Below, piece by piece: positions 1-8,334 of a stretch of 64,000 nt of DNA. The notes under the pieces are model-generated. The model searched no databases and had not been told where the DNA came from. It saw only the letters and a list, made by a program, of their open reading frames with translations. A program made the translations under genes and the position numbers. This DNA is from Cognatazoarcus halotolerans (GTDB lineage Bacteria; Pseudomonadota; Gammaproteobacteria; Burkholderiales; Rhodocyclaceae), in the NCBI RefSeq assembly GCF_009800965.1, contig NZ_WUAF01000003.1:124001-188000 (forward strand). The letters run 5' to 3'. The stretch's first letter is position 1. Each line of letters opens with the position of its first letter.

Positions 1-2
1 TG

Positions 3-80
3 AGCGCCTATCTGCTGCTGGGCTTCGGGGCGTTCGTGGCGTGGCGGCGGACCGGCGGGGTGCAGGCGTCCGGCGGCTGA
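3..80 (+). CDS. C-terminal end of an unidentified, probably membrane, protein (5' truncated by window edge)
   Basis: Only the last 25 codons are present, ending in TGA at 78-80. The visible tail begins with a hydrophobic stretch (AYLLLGFGAFVAW) followed by RR and a short polar end, as at the end of a last transmembrane helix with a cytoplasmic tail. The family cannot be identified from this fragment. It converges on the rhodanese gene, leaving 12 bases between the two stop codons. Confidence 0.5.
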   Translation, partial: SAYLLLGFGAFVAWRRTGGVQASGG

Positions 81-92
81 GGGGCGCTGCGC

Positions 93-485
93 TCAGCATT
101 GCTCCCAAGGCAGGCCCTCGTGACGCCAGCCGTTGATCGAATTGCGATGGTGGCTGTCGTCGAGTTCGCCCTCGAAGCCGTGGCGAATGTTGTAAACCCG
201 GCTGAAACCTGCGGCCTCGAGCGTTTTCGCAGCCTCTTCGGAACGGTTCCCACTGCGGCAGATCAGGACCACCGGGCGGTCACCCGAATGGCCGGCAAGC
301 TTGCGCACCTCGCCGACGAAGTGCGGATTGATTTCCCAGTCCGGGCCATCGTGCCACGAGACATGGATGGCCCCTACCGGGTGGCCGACAAAGAGAAATT
401 CCATCTCGCTGCGACAGTCGATGAAGAGCGCGCTCGGATTGTCATGCAGGAACTGGCTGGCTTCGACGGGATTCAGGTGTTGCAT
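93..485 (-). CDS. Rhodanese-like domain protein
   Basis: This 130-residue protein is a single rhodanese domain. The active-site loop CRSGNRS lies at residues 76-82, with Cys76 as the expected persulfide-forming residue, and the domain opens with the usual FIDCRSEMEF segment (21-30). No signal peptide is visible, so it should be cytoplasmic, where such single-domain enzymes carry sulfane sulfur between partners. The physiological acceptor cannot be read from the sequence. It is transcribed divergently from the Lrp/AsnC regulator across about 120 bases, so the two may share a control region. The length and motif are typical of the family; the cellular role is open. Confidence 0.85.
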   Translation of the reverse strand: MQHLNPVEASQFLHDNPSALFIDCRSEMEFLFVGHPVGAIHVSWHDGPDWEINPHFVGEVRKLAGHSGDRPVVLICRSGNRSEEAAKTLEAAGFSRVYNIRHGFEGELDDSHHRNSINGWRHEGLPWEQC

Positions 486-607
486 GCGTGTTCTTCTCCT
501 TTCGGTCGGGCTCTGCCGTTCGAGACAGTAATGGCAGTGGTGCGAATTTTTGCCCGGAAGCGTGGTTTGGGGAAATACTATTGCGATCCTCTTCGACCAG
601 GATTCCC

Positions 608-1066
608 ATGAAGCTCGATCGAATCCAGCGGCAGATACTCGCTGAACTCCAGAAAAACTCGCGCATCAGCAACCAGGATCTCGCCGATCGCGTCGGCCTG
701 TCCGTTTCTCCGTGCTGGCGCAGGGTCCGCGAACTCGAAGAGGCCGGCCTGATCCAGCGCTACGTCGCGGTGCTGGACCGACGCAAGCTCGGGCTCGACG
801 CCTGCCTGTGGTGCCAGGTGCGGCTCAAGAAGCACAGCGCGCAGATCATCGGGCAGTTCGAGACGCTGGTGCACGAGCGATCAGAGGTGGTCGAGTGCTA
901 CGAGCTGACTGGCGAACATGATTTCCTGATGAAGGTGTACCTGCCGGACATGGAGTCCTACGCCGCCTTCATGCATGGCTTCCTGCTCAAGCTCCCCGAG
1001 ATCGATGTGGTGAGGACTGGCGTGACCCTGCGGGAAATCAAGAACGATACCGCGCTGCCGATCTGA
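608..1066 (+). CDS. Lrp/AsnC family transcriptional regulator
   Basis: The 152-residue product has the family layout: an N-terminal helix-turn-helix (about residues 21-43, SNQDLADRVGLS then PCWRRVREL) and a C-terminal RAM/AsnC ligand-binding domain (about 65-145, including ELTGEHDFLMKV). An upstream in-frame extension exists, but the ATG at 608 gives the family-typical start MKLDRIQRQIL and length, so it was chosen. Such proteins sense amino acids or related metabolites and bind DNA as octamers or dimers. The liv transporter operon ends convergently just downstream, which makes amino-acid sensing plausible, but the target is inferred only. Confidence 0.9.
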   Translation: MKLDRIQRQILAELQKNSRISNQDLADRVGLSVSPCWRRVRELEEAGLIQRYVAVLDRRKLGLDACLWCQVRLKKHSAQIIGQFETLVHERSEVVECYELTGEHDFLMKVYLPDMESYAAFMHGFLLKLPEIDVVRTGVTLREIKNDTALPI

Positions 1067-1111
1067 AATCGGCGGAGACCGCACACCGCCGGTCGCCGCC
1101 CCGCGCCGGCT

Positions 1112-1849
1112 TCAGGCCGCCTCGCCGAGATAGGCGGCGCGCACTGCCGGATTGGCGAGCAGTTCCTCGCCACTGCCGGTGATGCTGATCTTGCCGGAGT
1201 CCATGACGTAGCCGCGCTGCGCGAATTCGAGCGCCAGATTGGCGTTCTGCTCGACCAGCAGGATGGTGACGCCTTCGTCCTTGACGGTCTGTACGACCTC
1301 GAAGATCTTCTCCACGACCAGTGGTGCGAGTCCCATCGACGGTTCGTCGAGCAGCAGCAGCCGGGGTCGGGACAGCAACGCCCGACCGATCGCGACCATC
1401 TGCTGCTCGCCGCCGGAAAGGGTGCCGGCGACCTGCTGCAGTCGCTCCTTGACGCGTGGCAGCATGGTATAGACCTTCTCGAGGTCCTCCTCGATCGCGG
1501 CTGAGTCGTTGCGGATGTAGGCCCCCATCCGCAGGTTCTCCTCGACGGTCAGGCGGGTGAAGATGCCGCGACCTTCGGGGACCAGTGCGATGCCTCTGCG
1601 CAGCCGTTTATGGGCCGGCATCGTCGATATGGCCTCGCCATCGTAGATCAGCTCGCCGCCGGCGAGACCGAGCGTGCCGGCCAGTGCATTGAGGGTGGTG
1701 GTCTTGCCGGCGCCGTTGGCACCGATCAGGCAGACCAGTTCGCCCCTGTAGAGCTCGAGGTCGATGCCCTTGACCGCCTGGATGCCGCCGTAGGCGATCT
1801 TTACATCCTTTAGCTGCAGGATGGGTGTCACCGGATTGGAGTTACTCAT
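1112..1849 (-). CDS. livF: Branched-chain amino-acid ABC transporter ATPase LivF
   Basis: This is one of the two ATPase subunits of the high-affinity leucine/isoleucine/valine (LIV-I type) importer. In the 245-residue product the Walker A GANGAGKT is near residue 43, the signature LSGGEQQ near 144 and Walker B LLLLDEP near 164; the EQNA in place of a classic H-loop is usual in LivF. The ATG at 1849 is preferred over a GTG at 1858 because the latter directly abuts the G-rich stretch. The start overlaps the end of livG by 8 bases, so translation is probably coupled. It is the last gene of livH-M-G-F. The substrate could be other amino acids, amides or urea in this broad family. Confidence 0.92.
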   Translation of the reverse strand: MSNSNPVTPILQLKDVKIAYGGIQAVKGIDLELYRGELVCLIGANGAGKTTTLNALAGTLGLAGGELIYDGEAISTMPAHKRLRRGIALVPEGRGIFTRLTVEENLRMGAYIRNDSAAIEEDLEKVYTMLPRVKERLQQVAGTLSGGEQQMVAIGRALLSRPRLLLLDEPSMGLAPLVVEKIFEVVQTVKDEGVTILLVEQNANLALEFAQRGYVMDSGKISITGSGEELLANPAVRAAYLGEAA

Positions 1850-2612
1850 GCTTGCCACCCCCCAGGTAGGCGTTGATCACCGCCTCGTTCTTCTGCACCA
1901 CGGCCGGTACGTCCTCGGCGATCTTCTTGCCGAAATCGAGCACCGACAGGCGGTCGCACAGGCCCATCACCAGCTTCACGTCATGCTCGATCAGCAATAC
2001 GGTGACGCCGTCGCGGCGGATCTGCTCGATCAGCACCTTGAGTTGCGAGGTTTCGGTGGCGTTCATGCCGGCCGCCGGCTCGTCCAGTGCCAGCAACTGG
2101 GGTTCGGTCGCAAGCGCACGGGCGATCTCGAGGCGGCGCTGGTCGCCGTACGAGAGGTTTTTGCAGATGGTGTCGGCAAAGCGTTCGATGCCGACATACT
2201 TGAGCAGCTCGTAGGCACGCTCGGTAGTCAGCCGTTCTTCCTCGCGGGTGTGCTTGTTCTGGGTGAGGATGCCCCAGATGTTCGCCTTGGTGCGGATGTG
2301 ATGGCCGGCCATGACGTTCTCGAGCGCGCTCATCTGCGAAAACAGGCGGATGTTCTGGAAGGTGCGCGCGATGCCCGCTTCGACGACCAGGTGAGGCTTG
2401 CCCACCGGCAGCTCGATGCCGTTGAAGACGAATTCGCCATCGTCGGGGATATAAGCGCCGGTGAGCACGTTGAAGAAGGTGGTCTTGCCGGCGCCGTTCG
2501 GGCCGATCAGGCCGTATACCTCGCCCTTGTTGATGGTCAGCGACACCTCCGACAGGGCGGTCAGGCCACCGAAGCGCTTGCCGACGTTGCGTGCCTCGAG
2601 GAGCTTGATCAT
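1842..2612 (-). CDS. livG: Branched-chain amino-acid ABC transporter ATPase LivG
   Basis: The 256-residue protein is the second ATPase subunit. Walker A GPNGAGKT is at 37-44, the LivG-style signature LSYGDQ at 153-158, Walker B LLALDEP at 173-179 and the H-loop His at 210. The C-terminal extension ending in AYLGGGKHE is the typical LivG tail. Its start codon overlaps the stop of livM by four bases (ATGA), which indicates an operon with coupled translation. It would act at the cytoplasmic face of the LivHM pore. Confidence 0.93.
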   Translation of the reverse strand: MIKLLEARNVGKRFGGLTALSEVSLTINKGEVYGLIGPNGAGKTTFFNVLTGAYIPDDGEFVFNGIELPVGKPHLVVEAGIARTFQNIRLFSQMSALENVMAGHHIRTKANIWGILTQNKHTREEERLTTERAYELLKYVGIERFADTICKNLSYGDQRRLEIARALATEPQLLALDEPAAGMNATETSQLKVLIEQIRRDGVTVLLIEHDVKLVMGLCDRLSVLDFGKKIAEDVPAVVQKNEAVINAYLGGGKHE

Positions 2613-3703
2613 GTGCGCACTCCCTTGCCCAGCAGTTCGGGCCGCGAGTAGCGCGCATGGGCCGGTATGAGGCCGCCCGGACGCAGCAGCATCATCAGGA
2701 TCATCGCCAGCGACAGCAGCAGCATGCGCAGTACCTCGGGATCGAGGAGGACGTGGCCGAACAGGGTTTCCTGCAGGGGGACCGCGATATTGCGCAGGAT
2801 TTCCGGAAGTGCGGTCAGCGCGAGCGCACCGACCACCGCGCCGGCAATGTTGCCCATGCCGCCGAACACCACCATGGTAAGCACCGCAATCGACTCCATC
2901 AGCGAGAAGGACTCGGGGGATACGAAGCCCTGGAAAGAGCCGAACAGTCCGCCCGCCACGCCGCCGAAGGTGGCGCCCAGCGAAAAGGCCAGCAACTTGA
3001 GGTTGCGGGTGTTGATGCCGATTGCCTTGGCCGCCAGTTCGTCGTCACGCATTGCCGCCCAGGCTCGGCCGATGCGGGAGATCTGCATACGCTGGATGAA
3101 CATGATCGAGCCGGCTACGCAGAGCAGGAAAAAGTAGTAGTAGAGGTAGAGCGAGTGGATCTGGACGTCGCCGATGGTGAGGTTGCGCGCGAGGTCCCAG
3201 CCGAAGAGATTCATCGAGTCGAGAGCGTTGATCCCCTGGGGGCCGTTGGTGATGTTGACCGGATAGTTCAGGTTGTTCATGAAGATGCGCACGATTTCGC
3301 CGAAGCCCAGCGTGACGATGGCGAGGTAGTCTCCGCGCAGTCGCAGGACCGGGAAGCCGAGAATGATCCCCGCCATGGCAGCGAAACCGGCGCCGAGCGG
3401 CAGGATCGCCCAGAAGGGCCAGTGCACGCCGAAATGGGGTGATGCGAGGAAGGCCCAGGTGTACGCGCCCACCGCGTAGAAGGCGATGTAGCCGAGATCG
3501 AGAAGCCCGGCAAAGCCGACCACGAGGTTGAGGCCCAGCGCGAGCATCATGTAGAGCAGCGCGAAGTCGAGAATGCGCACCCAGGTGCGGCCGAACATCA
3601 TGGCAATGATCGGCGCCACCAGGGCGATGATGATCACCACCCAGCGCGCGGCCTTGAGGTTGCGCTTGCCCAGGTAGGGAACGGCTTCTGCAAGTTGATC
3701 CAT
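2609..3703 (-). CDS. livM: Branched-chain amino-acid ABC transporter permease LivM
   Basis: A 364-residue integral membrane protein with 8 to 10 hydrophobic segments and the LivM landmarks GLNLVVGFAGLLDLGY (about 58-73) and GEIVRIFMNN (about 155-164). Together with LivH it forms the transmembrane channel. Its length is within the normal LivM range and includes a short hydrophilic N-terminus (MDQLAEAVPYLGKRNLK). It starts 14 bases downstream of the livH stop codon and overlaps livG by four bases. It is an unremarkable intact subunit. Confidence 0.92.
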   Translation of the reverse strand: MDQLAEAVPYLGKRNLKAARWVVIIIALVAPIIAMMFGRTWVRILDFALLYMMLALGLNLVVGFAGLLDLGYIAFYAVGAYTWAFLASPHFGVHWPFWAILPLGAGFAAMAGIILGFPVLRLRGDYLAIVTLGFGEIVRIFMNNLNYPVNITNGPQGINALDSMNLFGWDLARNLTIGDVQIHSLYLYYYFFLLCVAGSIMFIQRMQISRIGRAWAAMRDDELAAKAIGINTRNLKLLAFSLGATFGGVAGGLFGSFQGFVSPESFSLMESIAVLTMVVFGGMGNIAGAVVGALALTALPEILRNIAVPLQETLFGHVLLDPEVLRMLLLSLAMILMMLLRPGGLIPAHARYSRPELLGKGVRT

Positions 3704-3717
3704 GGTCTGTCTCTCCC

Positions 3718-4650
3718 TCAGGCCCGATCCGAGACCCGCTCACCGAGCAGCCCGGTAGGCCGGAAGATGAGCACGATGCCGAGGATGACGAAGGCGAAGA
3801 TGTCCTGGTAGGACGAATTCAGGAAGCCGAAGGTCAGGTGTTCGATATAGCCCGCACCGACTGCTTCGACGAGGCCGAGTACGATGCCGCCAAGCATCGC
3901 TCCGCCGAGGTTGCCGATGCCGCCCAGCACTGCCGCGGTAAAGGCCTTGAGGCCAGGCATGAAACCCATCGCGTAGTGGGCGATGCCGTAGTTGCTCGCG
4001 AACAGTACGCCCGCCACGGCCGCCAGTGCGGCGCCGAGCACGAAGGTCAGGGAAATGATCTTGTTCACATCCACCCCCATGAGGCTGGCCACACGGTGGT
4101 TCTCGGCGGTCGCGCGCATTGCGCGGCCGAGTTTGGTGCGCGTCACCAGCAACACCAGGCCGACCATGATGATGGCCGAAGCGACGATCGTGGTGATCTG
4201 GATCGGGTTGATATAGACCCCCTCGATGGGTTGCATCGGGGTGGTGGAGATCAGCTGGGGGAAGGTGTGGTAGTTCCGTCCCCAGACGATCATCGCCAGC
4301 GTCTGCAGCAGGAAGGAGACGCCGATCGCGGTGATCAGCGGCGCGAGGCGCGGCGCATTCCTGAGTTTCCGGTAGGCGAGGCGTTCCATGAGGAAGGCCA
4401 CGATCATGCAGACCACCATGGCTGCCAGCAGACCGATGCCGAGCAGCAGGAGGGGGGGCATGTCAGGCGAGACGCCCATCAGGGTGGTGATCACCGTCAG
4501 CGCGGTCAGGGCGCCGACCATCAGCACCTCGCCATGGGCGAAGTTGATCAGCCCGAGGATGCCGTACACCATCGTGTACCCGAGCGCCACCAGCGCATAG
4601 ACGCTGCCGACGACCAGACCGTTCAGAAGCTGTTGGAGCAAGGTATCCAT
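3718..4650 (-). CDS. livH: Branched-chain amino-acid ABC transporter permease LivH
   Basis: The 310-residue product has the canonical LivH opening (QQLLNGLVVGSVYALVALGY) and the INFAHGE motif that follows the first membrane helix. About eight membrane segments are visible. It is the first gene of the permease/ATPase operon, separated by about 200 bases from the upstream binding-protein gene, with a hairpin between them. This spacing would allow the binding protein to be made in excess over the membrane complex, as is common for such systems. Confidence 0.93.
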   Translation of the reverse strand: MDTLLQQLLNGLVVGSVYALVALGYTMVYGILGLINFAHGEVLMVGALTALTVITTLMGVSPDMPPLLLLGIGLLAAMVVCMIVAFLMERLAYRKLRNAPRLAPLITAIGVSFLLQTLAMIVWGRNYHTFPQLISTTPMQPIEGVYINPIQITTIVASAIIMVGLVLLVTRTKLGRAMRATAENHRVASLMGVDVNKIISLTFVLGAALAAVAGVLFASNYGIAHYAMGFMPGLKAFTAAVLGGIGNLGGAMLGGIVLGLVEAVGAGYIEHLTFGFLNSSYQDIFAFVILGIVLIFRPTGLLGERVSDRA

Positions 4651-4779
4651 CAGAAGTCTTCTTTTGAAAGTTGTGAGGAACCGGCCAGTCCAGCACCGAT
4701 GGACCCGCTTCGCCCTCGTGGGTTGTCGCGGGAATTGCCGTGAAATGCGAATGCCATGAGTGCGTGACCATCAAGCGAG

Positions 4780-4810
4780 AAGGGCCGCGACCCTGTGAGT
4801 CGCGGCCCTT
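4780..4810 (-). terminator. Hairpin between binding-protein gene and livH
   Basis: A perfect 12-bp inverted repeat (4780-4791 paired with 4799-4810) with a 7-base loop lies 44 bases after the stop codon of the binding-protein gene. On the minus strand it is followed by a C/T-mixed stretch (CTCGCTTG), not a true T-run. It may be a partial terminator or an RNA-stabilising hairpin that lets some transcripts continue into livHMGF. Confidence 0.55.
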
Positions 4811-4854
4811 CCCAAGGCCGGGGTCCTGTCGGTATGTGCAAGACCGGAACCGGT

Positions 4855-5970
4855 TTACAGTGCCACCCAGCTTCCGTCCTTGTACTGATAGACGGTAACC
4901 GCACCTTCCTTGATGTCGCCCTTGGCATCGAATGCGATCGTGCCGGTCACGCCCGGGAAGCTTTCCGACTTGAGTGCGGGGAGATACTTGGACGGTTCGG
5001 GCGAGCCGGCCTTTTCCATGGCGTGGATGATCGCCATCGCTGCGTCATAGGCGTAGGGCGAGTAGATCTGCACGTCGGCCCCGAAGCGCTTCTTGAAGCG
5101 GTCGCGGAAGTCTTTGCCGCCTGGCATCTTGTCGAGCGGGATGCCGGCCATGGTGCAATACACCGAGCCCGAGATCGAATCGCCGGCAAGCTTGATCATC
5201 TCCGGGCTGCAGCCGCCATCGCCGGTGATGTACTTGGCGCTGATGCCGAGCTGCTTGATCTGCTTGACCATCGGGCCGGCCTGCGCGTCCATTCCGCCGA
5301 ACATGATCACGTCGGGGTTGGCGGCCTTGATCTTGGTCAGAATGGCCATGAAGTCGGTGGCCTTGTCGGTGGTGAACTCGCGGGCCACGATCTGAGCGCC
5401 GGCTGCCTTGGCGGCTTTCTCGGTTTCGTCGGCGAGGCCCTGACCATAGGCGGTGCGATCATCGATGATCGCGATCTTCTTGCCGCCAAGGGTCTTCGCG
5501 GCAAAGTTGCCGACCACCGAGCCTTGCTGCACGTCGTTTGCGATGGTCCGGAAGACCGCCTTGTAACCCTGCTGGGTCAGCTTGGGGTTGGTCGCCGACG
5601 GCGAAATCATCGGGATGCCGGCCTGGTCGTAGATGCGCGATGCCGGAATCGTGGTGCCGGAGTTGAGGTGGCCGACGATACCCTTCACGTCAGCGTCAAC
5701 AAGGCGTTGAGCAACCGTGGTGCCGGTACGCGGATCGGCCTGGTCATCCTCTCCCATGAGCTCGAACTTGACCTTCTTGCCGCCGAGCATGATGCCCTTT
5801 GCGTTCGCATCTTCCACTGCCAGGCGGGCACCGTTCTCGTTGTCCTTGCCGAGGTGGGAGATCGACCCGGTCAGCGGTGCGACGCTGCCCAGCTTCACGA
5901 CCATATCGGCAGCGCTTGCAGCGCCGATGCCCATGCCCATGATGGCGATGGCGACGAGGGTTTTTTTCAT
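4855..5970 (-). CDS. Branched-chain amino-acid ABC transporter substrate-binding protein (LivJ/LivK type)
   Basis: The 371-residue precursor starts with a classic Sec signal peptide (MKKTLVAIAIMGMGIGAASA, cut after about residue 20) and continues with the type I periplasmic-binding fold of the Leu/Ile/Val family: VKLGSVAPLTGSISHLGKD, then GVKFELMGEDDQADPRTGTT-type and PMISPSATNPKLT segments. It captures the amino acid in the periplasm and delivers it to LivHM. It lies directly upstream of livH on the same strand. A close paralogue is encoded next upstream (6563-7678); the two share length, architecture and many identical segments such as PASRIYD and DRTAYGQGLAD. Confidence 0.92.
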   Translation of the reverse strand: MKKTLVAIAIMGMGIGAASAADMVVKLGSVAPLTGSISHLGKDNENGARLAVEDANAKGIMLGGKKVKFELMGEDDQADPRTGTTVAQRLVDADVKGIVGHLNSGTTIPASRIYDQAGIPMISPSATNPKLTQQGYKAVFRTIANDVQQGSVVGNFAAKTLGGKKIAIIDDRTAYGQGLADETEKAAKAAGAQIVAREFTTDKATDFMAILTKIKAANPDVIMFGGMDAQAGPMVKQIKQLGISAKYITGDGGCSPEMIKLAGDSISGSVYCTMAGIPLDKMPGGKDFRDRFKKRFGADVQIYSPYAYDAAMAIIHAMEKAGSPEPSKYLPALKSESFPGVTGTIAFDAKGDIKEGAVTVYQYKDGSWVAL

Positions 5971-6562
5971 GAATGATCCTCCAGCGTACTCGTGAGAAAG
6001 ACTGCATTAACCCGGCCGGTCGGACGGGTTTTCCGTGTTGTCATCGACCCGGACCGAAGCGATCCGGCGACGGGTGCTGCGTATCGACCATCCCGCGGTC
6101 GGGCGCGGCCGAGGCTGGCTCGCTTTGTCCCTTCGTCATGCGTATCGCCGACAGAGTGGGCGAATGTTACGAAGGACTGCAAGAACAAAGTGTGCTCATT
6201 CTGCAAAAAATATGTGCCAAGGCGGTGGATTTGTCCACGGAATCGCGGATTTAGCGCGATGCGTCGAATTGTGCGACGCGGCATCTTTGGCGGGCTGTCG
6301 GCTGCTTTCGGGCTCTGATCGTTGGGTTTGAAGTCGACATGGCCAAGCATTTCAGAAGGGTGGAAGGCGGTTCCGGTATTCGGGTTGGCTGGTGCAATGC
6401 ACAATCCGTGCCGATTGTGGATAACCCCTATTCCTCGTCCGAAGAACTCCGCCTGTGGCCGGATTCAACCCCCGCCACGAAAAACGGGGCCCTTGCGGGG
6501 CCCCGTGACAGTGCATTCGCGCAGTGGACGCACTGCCGTCGTGCGCGACACAGGCGACCTCC
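5971..6562. other. 592-base non-coding stretch between the two binding-protein genes
   Basis: No convincing gene is present; the open frames here lack family features and codon bias. The stretch holds the terminator of the distal binding-protein gene (6484-6506), one perfect DnaA-box sequence (TGTGGATAA, 6416-6424) and must contain the promoter of the proximal binding-protein gene. It is more AT-rich around 6150-6260 than its surroundings. I could not assign a promoter with confidence. Confidence 0.6.
6484..6506 (-). terminator. Rho-independent terminator of the second binding-protein gene
   Basis: A 9-bp G+C-rich stem (6484-6492 with 6498-6506) and a 5-base loop lie 57 bases beyond the stop codon. 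On the minus strand the stem is followed by a run of five T residues and then CG. This is a standard intrinsic terminator and implies that this gene is transcribed on its own, separate from the liv operon. Confidence 0.8.
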
Positions 6563-7678
6563 TCAGTTGAGTGGCTTCCAGGCACCGTTCTGGAACTGGT
6601 AGAGGGTGACGCCGGCTTCCTTGACGTCGCCGTTCTTGTCGAACACGATGTGTCCGGTCACGCCCTTGTAATCGAGTTTCTGGAGCGCGGGCAGGTATTT
6701 GGCGGGGTCTGCCGAATTCGCGTTCTTCATCGCCTCGATCAGCGCCATCGCGGCGTCGTAGCTGTACGGCGCGTAGAGCTGCACGTCAGTCTTGAAGCGT
6801 TCCTTGAAACGTGCCTTGAACTGGGCGCCGCCCGGCATCTTCTCCATCGGAATGCCCGCCTGGGTGCAATACACATCGCTCGACAGCGCCGCGCTCGAAA
6901 GACTCAGCATGCCGCTGGTGCATACGCCATCGCCGCCGAGGAACTTGCCTGTGTAGCCCAGTTGCTTGAGCTGGCGCAGCATCGGTGCAGCCTGGGCGTC
7001 CATGCCGCCGTAGAACACCGCGTCGGGGGTCTTGGACTTGATCTTGGTGAGAATCGCCATGAAGTCGGTGGCCTTGTCGCTGGTGAACTCGCGGCCGACG
7101 ACCTGCACGCCGAGCCGCTTGAGATTGTCGACGAAGGCATCGGCCAGACCTTGACCGTAGGCGGTGCGGTCGTCGATCACCGCGACCTTGGTCGCCTTCA
7201 GGTTCTCGGTGACGTACTTGGCCATCGCCGCCCCCTGTTGCAGGTCGTTGGCGATCACCCGGAAAGTGACCTTGTAGCCCTGCTGGGTCAGTTTGGGGTT
7301 GGTCGAGGACGGCGTGATCACCGGGATGCCGGCCCGGTCGTAGATGCGCGAGGCCGGAATCGATGCACCGGAGGTGACATGCCCGACGACACCCGCGACG
7401 CCTTCGTCGGCCAGCCGCTGGGCGGCCGTGGTGGCTTGGCGCGGATCGGCCTGATCATCCTCGCCGACGAGTTCGAACTTCGCCTTCTGTCCGCCGATCA
7501 TGATGCCTTTCGCGTTGGCATCCTCGATTGCCAGGCGGGCCCCGTTCTCGCCATCCTTTCCGATGTGGGCGATTGGCCCGGTGAGCGGACCTGCGTGGCC
7601 GATCTTGATCGTCACGTCTGCATTGGCCGTGCTTGCGCAGAGCGCGAGGGCGGCAAGGGTCAGAACGGTTTTTTTCAT
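6563..7678 (-). CDS. Second branched-chain amino-acid-type substrate-binding protein
   Basis: A 371-residue precursor with a Sec signal peptide (MKKTVLTLAALALCASTANA) and the Leu/Ile/Val-binding fold (TIKIGHAGPLTGPIAHIGKD near the mature N-terminus). It is a clear paralogue of the 4855-5970 product and has the same length, so it arose by duplication of a binding-protein gene. It has its own terminator and probably its own promoter. By analogy with E. coli LivJ and LivK feeding one LivHMGF complex, it probably supplies the same permease with a different ligand preference; the ligand cannot be read from the sequence. Confidence 0.9.
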   Translation of the reverse strand: MKKTVLTLAALALCASTANADVTIKIGHAGPLTGPIAHIGKDGENGARLAIEDANAKGIMIGGQKAKFELVGEDDQADPRQATTAAQRLADEGVAGVVGHVTSGASIPASRIYDRAGIPVITPSSTNPKLTQQGYKVTFRVIANDLQQGAAMAKYVTENLKATKVAVIDDRTAYGQGLADAFVDNLKRLGVQVVGREFTSDKATDFMAILTKIKSKTPDAVFYGGMDAQAAPMLRQLKQLGYTGKFLGGDGVCTSGMLSLSSAALSSDVYCTQAGIPMEKMPGGAQFKARFKERFKTDVQLYAPYSYDAAMALIEAMKNANSADPAKYLPALQKLDYKGVTGHIVFDKNGDVKEAGVTLYQFQNGAWKPLN

Positions 7679-7837
7679 GATTTTTCCTCAGCTAGTGCGA
7701 ACGGCATGCAACAATCGGCCGGCTGCCCTGCGCCGTCGCAAAGTGGCGCCAGCCCTGCGGGCGGGCGGCCGGATCAGCATTCTAGCTGAATGCGGCCGAC
7801 CCGGACCTGCCGCCCTGACAAGCCTCGGAGCGTATTT

Positions 7838-8320
7838 ATGAGTCGATTGATGCGTCTGTTGTGTGCCCTCGCGTCGCTGCTTGGCATTGCCGGCTGCGAT
7901 GTGATGAACATGCAGGAAATCAAGCCCGGTGTGACCACCGGTTACGAGGTGCGCGACCGCATGGGCGCGCCCAATACCGAATGGCAGAATGCCGACGGCA
8001 CCGTCACCTGGGAATACAGTCGCCAGCCCGAAGGGGTGGAATGCTTCATGATCACCATCGGCAGCGACAATGTCGTGAAGGCGATGGAGCAGGTCATCAC
8101 GCCTGCCAACATGGCCCGCATCCAGCCTGGCTGGACCAAGGAGCAGGTCCGCCGGCTGCTCGGCAAACAGCGCTCGGTCGAAACCTTCCGTCTCAAGAAC
8201 GAGGAGGTGTGGGACTGGCGGATTCCCACCGAGCAGGATCTGGCGACCTATTTCAACGTTCACTTCGACATGAACGGTGTCGTCGTGCGTACCAGCAAGA
8301 GCACCAGGGCGGGTCCCTGA
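7838..8320 (+). CDS. BamE/SmpA-OmlA-like lipoprotein (paralogue 1)
   Basis: The ATG at 7838 gives a 160-residue lipoprotein with a short signal peptide and lipobox GIAGC (lipidated Cys20). The mature part contains two SmpA/OmlA-like units: KPGVTTGYEVRDRMGAP and, further on, QPGWTKEQVRRLLGKQRSV. It should be anchored in the envelope. Essential BamE itself is usually shorter and has one such unit, so this is a relative, not BamE with certainty. A second copy of the same architecture is encoded at 10601-11104. The frame can be extended upstream to 7790 but that would bury the lipobox. Confidence 0.8.
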   Translation: MSRLMRLLCALASLLGIAGCDVMNMQEIKPGVTTGYEVRDRMGAPNTEWQNADGTVTWEYSRQPEGVECFMITIGSDNVVKAMEQVITPANMARIQPGWTKEQVRRLLGKQRSVETFRLKNEEVWDWRIPTEQDLATYFNVHFDMNGVVVRTSKSTRAGP

Positions 8321-8334
8321 GCGAGCGCGCAGCG

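Noticed and set aside
2657-3442. Long open frame antisense to livM
   Set aside because: Low-complexity, Gln/His/Glu-rich translation typical of a shadow frame in high-GC DNA; livM explains the region.
6201-6221. Sigma54-like TGGCAC...TTGC element on the minus strand upstream of the binding-protein gene
   Set aside because: GG and GC are 12 bases apart instead of the strictly required 10, so it is unlikely to work as a -24/-12 promoter.
6231-6424. Possible replication origin (one perfect and one partial DnaA box)
   Set aside because: Only one full box, no AT-rich unwinding region and no dnaA, dnaN or gidA nearby.
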